Part shown: one piece after another, positions 7,060-12,901 of the stretch
Layout: each line of letters begins with the position of its first letter
Numbering within the stretch: position 1 is the first letter of the stretch
Assembly: GCA_030639555.1 (NCBI GenBank)
Contig: DAOWCM010000019.1
Location: 1 to 14,888 of the forward strand
Direction of reading: 5' to 3'
DNA length: 14,888 nucleotides
From: Candidatus Eiseniibacteriota bacterium
GTDB taxonomy: Bacteria > Joyebacterota > Joyebacteria > Joyebacterales > Joyebacteraceae
Translations under genes and position numbers: made by a program
Notes under the pieces: generated by a model
The model's input: the letters and a program-made list of their open reading frames with translations, nothing else
Databases searched by the model: none
Told to the model about the DNA's origin: nothing

Positions 7060-7376
7060 AGCCCCAGAACCTCCTTGACCTCGTCCGGCCTGTATCCGTT
7101 GACCGACCTGACACCGTCTATGACGACGGTCGGAAAGGACACCGCCGGGTTCCACTTGCGCACCTCGCTGACGGCGGCATCCCGCTGCGCGCCGGAGAGC
7201 TCATCCACGTGGACGACCTCGAACACAACACCCTCCCGCTCAAGGAACTCCTTCATCTTCCTGCACCACACGCACGTCGACAGACCGTACAACACGATGC
7301 TGTGACTCGCCCCGCCTGACGCGCCCGCGGGCGCATCTGACGAGCCGCCGGGCGCGCTGCCTCCCGATACCACCAT
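7056..7376 (-). CDS. Glutaredoxin-like thiol-disulfide protein
   Basis: A 106-residue protein. Residues 25-106 show the glutaredoxin/thioredoxin fold: strand SIVLYGLS, redox pair Cys35/Cys38 in the motif CVWC, helix RKMKEFLEREG, and the cis-proline loop VSFPTVVIDG (Pro82), followed by NGYRPDEVKEVL. The CVWC active site is unlike the CPYC of classical glutaredoxins but like several bacterial glutaredoxin-family proteins. Residues 4-24 are a low-complexity Gly/Ser/Ala leader without hydrophobic character, so export is not predicted. The ATG at 7376 sits just after GGGAGCGGAGG; a start a few codons on cannot be excluded. Its stop overlaps the start of the FTR-rubredoxin gene, so it is most likely the disulfide substrate or electron acceptor of that enzyme, not a glutathione-dependent protein. 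Confidence 0.92.
   Translation of the reverse strand: MVVSGGSAPGGSSDAPAGASGGASHSIVLYGLSTCVWCRKMKEFLEREGVVFEVVHVDELSGAQRDAAVSEVRKWNPAVSFPTVVIDGVRSVNGYRPDEVKEVLGL
7069..7076 (-). promoter_or_regulatory. Shine-Dalgarno site supporting a TTG start
   Basis: A perfect AAGGAGGT on the minus strand inside the end of the glutaredoxin gene, 9 bases before the TTG at 7057-7059. It supports the unusual start codon of the FTR-rubredoxin gene and independent reloading of ribosomes at the TTGA overlap. Confidence 0.7.
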
Positions 7377-7402
7377 CCTCCGCTCCCTTCGCCCCCTGCA
7401 TG

Positions 7403-7711
7403 CTACCCGTGCTTGACGGTTCTCCCGAGGATGCGCTCCACGTCGTCGATCTTCCCGGTCAACCTCCCCGTCGCTCCCTCACGGTCATCTATGGTGATCG
7501 AAGTAAATACACGCGGCGCCGCCTTGCGGCCGGCCCGGTGGCATCTCATGATGAGTTCCATCACTTCGTCCTCACCACCCTCCACCGTTGTCTCCATCGC
7601 ACCAAGTCGGTAGTCGAGCCCGGATGTATCTATGATATCAACGATCCTGGCGACGTGTTCACTCAGTGCTTCTCCGACGCCGACAGGCAGTACACTGAAA
7701 GTCGCGAGCAT
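7403..7711 (-). CDS. MTH1187-family thiamine-binding protein
   Basis: A 102-residue protein matching the MTH1187/YkoF-like small thiamine-binding family (formerly DUF77). Recognisable features are the N-terminal strand ATFSVLPVGVGEALSEHVAR, the helix VDIIDTSGLDYRLGAMETTV, and EVMELIMRCHRAG followed by a RVFTSITIDDREG strand. The family forms ferredoxin-like folds that assemble as tetramers and bind thiamine or related hydroxymethylpyrimidine compounds; a role in thiamine salvage or transport is inferred, not shown. No thiamine transporter or biosynthesis gene is adjacent and I see no TPP riboswitch upstream. The ATG at 7711 is preceded by a perfect AAGGAGGT with 4-base spacing, among the best ribosome sites in the window. 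It lies between a methyltransferase (29 bp upstream) and the glutaredoxin gene (26 bp downstream). Confidence 0.9.
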   Translation of the reverse strand: MLATFSVLPVGVGEALSEHVARIVDIIDTSGLDYRLGAMETTVEGGEDEVMELIMRCHRAGRKAAPRVFTSITIDDREGATGRLTGKIDDVERILGRTVKHG

Positions 7712-7740
7712 TGTGACCTCCTTGCCTGGTGATGCTGAAA

Positions 7741-8454
7741 CTACGTCCGGCGAAAGACCAGGATGCTCCCGGACATGACGCCGGGATCGAACGCCGCCCC
7801 CGCGAAGCTCCCCTTGTGCTCGATGAACTCGAACCCCTCGCTCCGGTGCGCCCCCACGTAGACCTCGGCTCTAACGGGAAAGAGCGTCATCTCTCCCTCG
7901 AAGACGGAGAGCCCGCCTTCGCGAAGGCGCGTTCGGAAAAGCACGCTCTCCTCTGAGATCTCAGTGTAGTTTCTCTCGAACACGAGGTTGGTGCCCTCTA
8001 CCGGTACGTCCGGGAACTCGTACGATTCCTGAGCGAGCACGAAGTCCCAATTCACGGTCTGGATCACCCACGCCGCCCCCGGCATCAGGAGCTCGCGCAG
8101 CGCCAGAAGGAAGTCAGACAACCGGTACCGCGTGATGTGTGAGATGACATTACCGATGCAGTACGCGGCGCCGAACGGACCCGTCAGGGAGCCGATGTCC
8201 TCCGCTGCCAGCACGTGGAACTCGGAAGCGGGATACCTCCGCTTCGCGCGCTCCACCATCCACTGGTCGAGGTCGATGCCCACCGCCTCGTACTCCTGAG
8301 ATGCGAGACGCCCGCAGTAGTCGCCCGTTCCACAACCTATGTCCAGGACGCGCCTGGCGCTCGTTGGAAACCGATCTCGCACGAACGCGTAGACCTCCTC
8401 CTCGAACGGGAAGACGGTCTCGTAGTACCCGGCGAACTCCGAATAGAAGGACAT
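7741..8454 (-). CDS. Class I SAM-dependent methyltransferase
   Basis: A 237-residue cytoplasmic protein with the Rossmann-like methyltransferase fold. Motif I is VLDIGCGTGDYCG (36-48), the acidic end of strand beta 2 is in AVGIDLDQWM (57-66), and a post-motif segment AAEDIGSL (83-90) probably contacts the adenine. The N terminus MSFYSEFAGYYETVFP resembles many small-molecule methyltransferases of the methyltransferase type 11/25 group. The substrate is not visible. The C-terminal half is an all-beta insertion-like region ending in MSGSILVFRRT. The ATG at 8454 is preferred over one 20 codons upstream because it clears the glnS stop by 23 bp and has GGGAG 8 bases upstream. It is probably read from the glnS promoter. 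Confidence 0.88.
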   Translation of the reverse strand: MSFYSEFAGYYETVFPFEEEVYAFVRDRFPTSARRVLDIGCGTGDYCGRLASQEYEAVGIDLDQWMVERAKRRYPASEFHVLAAEDIGSLTGPFGAAYCIGNVISHITRYRLSDFLLALRELLMPGAAWVIQTVNWDFVLAQESYEFPDVPVEGTNLVFERNYTEISEESVLFRTRLREGGLSVFEGEMTLFPVRAEVYVGAHRSEGFEFIEHKGSFAGAAFDPGVMSGSILVFRRT

Positions 8455-8477
8455 GCGTGCAACTCCCGTCCCCGGGG

Positions 8478-10169
8478 CTATTTCCCGGCCTGCGCCTTGC
8501 TTATCCTGGCCCAAGTGTCCCGCAGCGAAACCGCCCTGTTGAACACCAGCGCGTCCGCGTGCGAGTCCTCTCTGTCGATGCAGAAGTACCCCTGCCTCAG
8601 GAACTGATACGTGGTCCCCGGCTGCGCATCACGCAGGCCGGGCTCGACCATGCACCCCGTGAACACGCTCAACGACCCGGGATTCAGCAGTTCCTTGAAG
8701 TCCTTCTTGCCGTCGCTGTCGTCGGGCAGCAGAAGGTGGTCGAACACTCGGATCTCCGCGGAAACAGCGTGCCGCGCCGACACCCAGTGTAGCGTTCCCC
8801 TGACTCTGCGGCCGTCCGGCGCCTCTCCTCCCCGCGAATCCGGATCGTAGGTGCAGCGGAGTTCCGTCACTTCTCCCGTCGCCTCGTCCCTGACCACGCT
8901 CTCGCAGGTAACGAGGTACGCGTGCTTGAGCCTGACCTCCCTGCCCGGAGCAAGTCTGAAGAACTTCTTCGGCGGGTCCTCCATGAAGTCGTCCCGCTCG
9001 ATGTACACGACCTTCGAGAAAGGAATGTCACGTGATCCGGATGACGGGTCCTCGGGGTTGTTGACCGCGGGAAACGTCTCCACCAGGTCGTCCGGGTAGT
9101 TGTCGATGACGACGCGCAGGGGTTTGAGCACCGCCATGACGCGCGGCGCGGCCTTGTTGAGGTCCTCCCTCAGACAGTGCTCAAGGAGAGCGATGTCGAT
9201 GACGCTCTCCGTCTTGGCGACCCCGACGCGTTTGAGGAACTCCCTGATGGAAGCGGGAGTGTAGCCGCGCCTCCGGAGGCCGGAGAGCGTGGGCATCCTC
9301 GGATCGTCCCAGCCGGTGACGTGTCCGCCGTCTACCAGCTGGAGCAGTCTCCGCTTGCTCAGCACTGTGCGACTGAGATGCAGGCGAGCGAACTCGATCT
9401 GCTGCGGGTGATAGATGCCCAGCTCATCGAGGTACCAGTCATAGAGCGGGCGGTGATCCTCGAACTCGATCGAGCAGATCGAGTGCGTGATACCCTCGAC
9501 CGAGTCGCTCTGCCCGTGCGTCCAGTCATACATCGGGTAGATGCACCACTCGCTCCCTGTGCGGTGGTGCGTGGCGTGCAGGATCCGGTACATCACGGGG
9601 TCGCGCAGGTTCATGTTCGGCGACGCCATGTCTATCCTGGCCCGAAGCGTCCGCCGTCCGTTGTCGAACTCGCCCGCGCGCATCCGCCCGAACAGATCCA
9701 GGTTCTCCTCGACCGTCCTCTCCCGGTACGGGCTGTTCCTCCCCGGCTCGGTGATGGTGCCGCGGTAGTCCTTGGTCTCATCAGGCCTCAGGTCGCAGAC
9801 GTACGCCTTCCCTTTTCTGATGAGCTGCAGCGCGAACTCGTAGAGCTGCTCGAAATAGTCGGACGCGTAGTACAGGCGGTCTCCCCAGTCGTAGCCAAGC
9901 CAGCGGATGTCCTCCATTATCGAATCGACATACTCCGCCTCCTCGGCGAGAGGATTGGTGTCGTCGAAACGGAGGTTGCACAACCCGCCGTACTCGGCCG
10001 CGATACCGAAGTTGAGATTGAACGCCTTGGCGTGCCCGATGTGCAGGTAGCCGTTGGGCTCAGGCGGGAAACGGGTGTGCACCCTCCCATCGTTCTTGCC
10101 GACGCGTATGTCCTCTTCGATCGTCGCCCTCACGAAGTCGAGGGAAGTGCCGGTCTCGGAAGCTGCCAT
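8478..10169 (-). CDS. glnS: Glutaminyl-tRNA synthetase
   Basis: A 563-residue class I aminoacyl-tRNA synthetase that charges tRNA-Gln with glutamine using ATP, in the cytoplasm. The sequence shows TRFPPEPNGYLHIGHAKAF with the HIGH box at 43-46, the Glu/Gln-recognition region LRFDDTNPLAE (67-77), the KMSKS-equivalent VLSKR at 269-273, and the GlnRS-specific VTGWDDPRMPTLSGLRRRGY segment. The C-terminal beta-barrel anticodon-binding domains run from about residue 340 to the end. Length and order agree with bacterial GlnRS (E. coli type), and DPRMPTL with the long C-terminal barrels argues against GltX. Having GlnRS means glutamine charging need not rely on GatCAB. The ATG at 10169 has GGAGAG upstream; the longer frame to 10262 would start on the promoter. 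A sigma70-like promoter lies at 10234-10262. Confidence 0.97.
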   Translation of the reverse strand: MAASETGTSLDFVRATIEEDIRVGKNDGRVHTRFPPEPNGYLHIGHAKAFNLNFGIAAEYGGLCNLRFDDTNPLAEEAEYVDSIMEDIRWLGYDWGDRLYYASDYFEQLYEFALQLIRKGKAYVCDLRPDETKDYRGTITEPGRNSPYRERTVEENLDLFGRMRAGEFDNGRRTLRARIDMASPNMNLRDPVMYRILHATHHRTGSEWCIYPMYDWTHGQSDSVEGITHSICSIEFEDHRPLYDWYLDELGIYHPQQIEFARLHLSRTVLSKRRLLQLVDGGHVTGWDDPRMPTLSGLRRRGYTPASIREFLKRVGVAKTESVIDIALLEHCLREDLNKAAPRVMAVLKPLRVVIDNYPDDLVETFPAVNNPEDPSSGSRDIPFSKVVYIERDDFMEDPPKKFFRLAPGREVRLKHAYLVTCESVVRDEATGEVTELRCTYDPDSRGGEAPDGRRVRGTLHWVSARHAVSAEIRVFDHLLLPDDSDGKKDFKELLNPGSLSVFTGCMVEPGLRDAQPGTTYQFLRQGYFCIDREDSHADALVFNRAVSLRDTWARISKAQAGK

Positions 10170-10233
10170 CAGCGCTCTCCAAGGTGAGTGAATGAACGCG
10201 CGCATGCCCGGACTGTGAGCCCGCCAACTACGC

Positions 10234-10262
10234 ATTCTAACTGCACCGGGGCGTTCCTTCAA
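10234..10262 (-). promoter_or_regulatory. Predicted sigma70-type promoter of glnS
   Basis: On the minus strand TTGAAG (10257-10262) is followed by a 17-base spacer and TAGAAT (10234-10239). This matches the -35 consensus at 4 of 6 positions, with optimal spacing, and the -10 at 5 of 6. Transcription would start near 10227, giving a leader of about 58 bases before the glnS ATG. It is the best promoter I can find in the window and stands in one of the few real gaps. Whether it also drives the closely spaced genes after glnS is inference. Confidence 0.65.
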
Positions 10263-10306
10263 GAGGGGTGAGACAGGGGCTCGCCCGGTTTCGCGCTTCT
10301 CAGCAC

Positions 10307-10777
10307 CTACCTGGGTATCATGTTCTCGGGCATCTGCACTGTCACGACCTCACCCTTCGCGCACACCTCGCCCTCGGCCGAAACTGTCGTCGTCACAATG
10401 ACCTTCCTGCCCTTGATCTCCTTGACCACCCCCCTGAGTTCAAGCGGCACACCCAGCGGGGTGGGCTTGAGGTAGTCGACGTGGAGCGACGCGGTGACAA
10501 AACGGAACGCAGGCTCCGTGTCCATCTCCCTTCCCTCCGCTCTGTAGGAGGCCGCCGCGGCGGTGCCGGTGCTATGGCAATCGACGAGCGATGCGATGAG
10601 ACCGCCGTAGACGTACCCGGGAATGGCAATGTGGTACGGCTCCGGCACGAACGTGCACACGGCCTCGTCGCCGTCCCAGTAGCTCTTGATCTGGTGGCCG
10701 TCCTGGTTGAGCCGCCCGCAGCCGAAGCAGTGGCTCACATCCTCCGGGTAGTAGTCCTGAAACGCTTTCTTTGCCAC
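10307..10777 (-). CDS. PaaI-type hotdog-fold thioesterase
   Basis: A 156-residue hotdog-fold protein of the PaaI thioesterase family, which hydrolyses acyl-CoA thioesters. It carries the common N-terminal CFGCGRLNQDGHQIKS signature (Cys17, Cys20), then the hotdog helix region PGYVYGGLIASLVDCHSTGTA (about 53-73) where the family places catalytic residues, with Asp66 the likely acidic residue. The later strands ASLHVDYLKPTPLGVPLELRG and VTTTVSAEGEVCAKGEVVTVQM complete the fold. The acyl substrate is unknown. The start is GTG at 10777 with AAGGA 7 bases upstream. A GC-rich hairpin made of a direct repeat lies about 30 bases before the start and might affect its expression. glnS follows with its own promoter. 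Confidence 0.9.
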   Translation of the reverse strand: MAKKAFQDYYPEDVSHCFGCGRLNQDGHQIKSYWDGDEAVCTFVPEPYHIAIPGYVYGGLIASLVDCHSTGTAAAASYRAEGREMDTEPAFRFVTASLHVDYLKPTPLGVPLELRGVVKEIKGRKVIVTTTVSAEGEVCAKGEVVTVQMPENMIPR

Positions 10778-10796
10778 GCTGTTGTCCTTTCGGTCG

Positions 10797-10836
10797 CCGG
10801 CGCTCCCCGGGGCCCGGCGCTCCCCGGGCCCCCCCC
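10797..10836. repeat. Tandem 15-bp direct repeat with 9-bp perfect hairpin and C8 run
   Basis: The unit CCGGCGCTCCCCGGG occurs exactly twice, at 10797-10811 and 10814-10828, a period of 17 bp, followed by a run of eight C. Read on the minus strand, GGGGCCCGG (10824-10832) pairs perfectly with CCGGGCCCC (10809-10817) across the hexaloop GGAGCG. This lies between the cupin stop and the thioesterase GTG. No T-run follows, so it is not a standard intrinsic terminator. It could be an RNA structure that slows ribosomes or decay, or simply a GC-rich microsatellite-like expansion. Confidence 0.7.
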
Positions 10837-10864
10837 GCTTGCCCAGCTCGCACCCGGCCGTTCG

Positions 10865-11185
10865 CTATCTGTAGTCTTCTCTCACAGGGTGGAAGATGTC
10901 GATGATACGGCACCGCGTTATCGCCTTCCCGGAGTGCGGGACGTCCGGCGAGATAACGGCGACGGTCCCTGGCCCAGCGGTCCGCACTTCGTCCCGCACC
11001 CTCAGTTCGAACTCCCCCTCGATGAAATTCACTATCTGCTCATGCATATGGCTGTGCTCGGGCATCGACGCCCCCGCCTCGATCTCCCAGTAGGCGACCG
11101 TCATGCTATCGGAGTGCACGAACCGCACTCTGTACCCAGGAACGGGCTCGCTTTCCCGAATGTCATGAAGCTCGAGAAACGACAT
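10865..11185 (-). CDS. Small single-domain cupin protein
   Basis: A 106-residue protein forming one cupin beta-barrel. The metal site is visible as MPEHSHMHEQIVNFIEGEFE, with His44, His46 and Gln50 as ligands, and VPHSGKA supplying His84. This is the 'HxHxxxQ' variant common in small bacterial cupins of unknown substrate. No fused DNA-binding or sugar-enzyme domain is present. The ATG at 11185 is preceded by GAGGAG with 6-base spacing. The gene lies 75 bp after a lipoprotein-like gene and 87 bp before the thioesterase. Fold and metal site are secure; the function (isomerase, dioxygenase or small-molecule binding) cannot be said. Confidence 0.9.
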   Translation of the reverse strand: MSFLELHDIRESEPVPGYRVRFVHSDSMTVAYWEIEAGASMPEHSHMHEQIVNFIEGEFELRVRDEVRTAGPGTVAVISPDVPHSGKAITRCRIIDIFHPVREDYR

Positions 11186-11260
11186 GTTGTTCTCCTCGAT
11201 CGGCCCGGCACGCGGGCGCGCACCCGACGCACCGCAACCGCTCCGCTGTGGGGCGCGGCC

Positions 11261-11731
11261 CTACTCGTCCGCCCACTCCCTGAGTTCTCTCTTGATCTTC
11301 TCCTCGACCTTCCTGCCGACCTCCTCCCAGTCCCCCTCGCCCCGCTCGGACTCGTCGAGCCACTTCCGGATGCCCTTCCGGACCTTCTCCTCGACCTTGG
11401 CGCCGATATCCTCCCACTCCTTCTCCTTGCGGACGAGCACCTTCGCCTTCCTCTGGTGGTGATGTCTCGCCCCCCCACCGAGGGTCACCATGGCCCCGAG
11501 CAGGAAGCCAAGGTCGTAGAGCGCACCGACGTTGTTCGGCTCGTACATCCTGACGGTATCGGAGAAGAGCCCGATCACGAAGGTGACGATACAGATAAAA
11601 CCATGCCACAGGCCGTTCCAGAAGCCGGCGGATGCCGACTCGAATCTTGCCGTGCCGGCCGCGCACCCCGCGCAGACCAGCAGCAGGAGCGCCGCCGGAA
11701 GCGCCAGCATCCTCAAACGTCGGACCTTCAT
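11261..11731 (-). CDS. Putative lipoprotein/membrane protein with duplicated amphipathic helix
   Basis: A 156-residue hypothetical protein. The N terminus MKVRRLRMLALPAALLLLVC is a typical signal sequence, followed by AGC at 21-23, a weak lipobox with Cys23 as the possible lipidation site. Two hydrophobic stretches follow (about 37-57, GFWNGLWHGFICIVTFVIGL, and 68-85, VGALYDLGFLLGAMVTLG), a pattern I recall from small conserved hypothetical proteins. After HHHQRK the C terminus is highly charged and contains two copies of a 22-residue helix, at 106-127 and 135-156, sharing about 12 identical positions (pattern W-E-x-x-G-x-K-V-E-E-K). The ATG at 11731 is chosen for its GGAGGAG site 4 bases upstream; the frame continues 18 codons further but without support. 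Function unknown. Confidence 0.82.
   Translation of the reverse strand: MKVRRLRMLALPAALLLLVCAGCAAGTARFESASAGFWNGLWHGFICIVTFVIGLFSDTVRMYEPNNVGALYDLGFLLGAMVTLGGGARHHHQRKAKVLVRKEKEWEDIGAKVEEKVRKGIRKWLDESERGEGDWEEVGRKVEEKIKRELREWADE
11264..11416 (-). repeat. Two-copy in-frame repeat in the lipoprotein-like gene
   Basis: Codons 106-127 (11351-11416) and 135-156 (11264-11329) encode similar amphipathic helices, WEDIGAKVEEKVRKGIRKW and WEEVGRKVEEKIKRELREW. The period is 87 bp. Both ends conserve tryptophan and the Lys/Glu pattern, so it looks like a duplicated helix under selection. Confidence 0.7.
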
Positions 11732-11815
11732 GTCACTCCTCCTCTGAATCCGCCCTCCACATCCACACCCGGGAGGTCGGGACACCGGGGCTCGTCGTCC
11801 CCGTGAAGCAGAAGC

Positions 11816-12901
11816 TCAGAACACGCCGTCCTCGGACAGGCCGCGTTCCTCCGCTCGCCGCGCCATCCACTCCCCGAAGTTCCCCGGGGGCTCGTCGACC
11901 TCACCCGACGGTCGTCTCTCCATCACCATCACCTCGGCAGGACAGGTCGGTACGCAGACTCCGCACCCGACGCACCGGGCGTAGTCCACGACGCACAGGT
12001 CGTCCTCCTTCGACAGCGCACCGAACTGGCACCGCAGGATACACGCGCCGCACCCCGTGCAGCGATCCTCGGCGACGGATGCTCTGAAGTCGGAGCGCGC
12101 GACCGCTGTCGGGACACCGAACTCGGCGACGCCCCGCATGATGCCGCAACAGCACGTGCAGCAGTTGCAGATGTAGTAGATATGGTCGCGCTGGTTCATG
12201 GTCGAGTGCACGAGACCCTCGTCGGCCGCCTGCGAGAGTATCTGTTGTGCCTCGTCCCTGGAGATGGGTCTGGTCGCGTCGCTGTCATCGAAGGCTCCGG
12301 CCTGCGGCGACAACATGAGGCAGTTCTCCACCGTGTTGTCGCACCCCTTTCCCACGAGCTTCTGCTGCACCCTGCAGATGCAGTCCCTGACGCCCCAGGA
12401 CCGCGCGCTGTCCAGAAGCCTGGTCGCCCGCTCATATGGGAAGATCTCGAGATCGAGAGGAACGGACTGCTCGACAGGAATGACGCGGTGGACGGCGGTC
12501 CCGCCGTCGGCTGGACTGCCGCCGCGGCTGTCCACAATGTAGCGTTCGACCAGCCTCGCCAGCTCCTCGTCCATGCGAGTGAGTTGGTTCTCATAGATGC
12601 CCACTATGAAGGGTATGAGGGAGTAGCTCGCGCCTGACTCGTCCTTCCTGGCCCCAATGAGACCCTTGGCGCGCATCTCGCGCAGCCTGGTCTCGACTGA
12701 ACCCGCGTCCGTGCCTGCATGCTCCGCGATCCGCTCGGGCGTTTCGAGGCTCAGCCGCATCACGCTCGCGAGCGCCGCCTCTTCGGGTGTGAAGAGCCTT
12801 GCCAGAAGGTCGAACTCGGCGCCGCTCTCTGTCGACGCGAACCCGTTGGGGATCTCGTCCAGCCGCCGCGCAAGCTCCCTGTAGACATCATCCACCATCA
12901 T
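11816..12901 (-). CDS. Winged-helix protein with 2x[4Fe-4S] ferredoxin domain and extra cysteine clusters
   Basis: A 361-residue cytoplasmic protein. Residues about 35-100 read as a winged-helix DNA-binding-like domain (LETPERIAEHAGTDAGSVET, then RLREMRAKGLIG). A central region (150-270) holds CIC at 174-176, C187, C194 and a dense CNCCTCCC motif at 245-252. The C-terminal dicluster ferredoxin has Cys281/284/287/291 and Cys310/313/316/320-Pro. In all 19 cysteines fall in 147 residues, enough for two classical clusters and at least one more metal site. Similar 4Fe-4S proteins exist in anaerobes, role unsettled: a redox-sensing regulator or an electron carrier for the neighbouring enzyme. GGAGG lies 3 bases before ATG 12901 and 6 before ATG 12898, so the true start may be the second. 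The start overlaps the aldolase/dehydratase stop by 14 bases. Confidence 0.88.
   Translation of the reverse strand: MMVDDVYRELARRLDEIPNGFASTESGAEFDLLARLFTPEEAALASVMRLSLETPERIAEHAGTDAGSVETRLREMRAKGLIGARKDESGASYSLIPFIVGIYENQLTRMDEELARLVERYIVDSRGGSPADGGTAVHRVIPVEQSVPLDLEIFPYERATRLLDSARSWGVRDCICRVQQKLVGKGCDNTVENCLMLSPQAGAFDDSDATRPISRDEAQQILSQAADEGLVHSTMNQRDHIYYICNCCTCCCGIMRGVAEFGVPTAVARSDFRASVAEDRCTGCGACILRCQFGALSKEDDLCVVDYARCVGCGVCVPTCPAEVMVMERRPSGEVDEPPGNFGEWMARRAEERGLSEDGVF

Noticed and set aside
9177..10187. A 336-codon plus-strand open frame
   Set aside because: Antisense to glnS, which carries HIGH and SKR motifs in the correct frame.
11783..11805. Hairpin after the Fe-S winged-helix gene as an intrinsic terminator
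   Set aside because: The stem is about 7 bp with one bulged base and no T-run follows on the minus strand, so termination is not supported.
10268..11806. A 512-codon plus-strand open frame
   Set aside because: It runs antisense across the thioesterase, cupin and lipoprotein-like genes, all of which have clear starts and motifs, and its product is low-complexity and motif-free.
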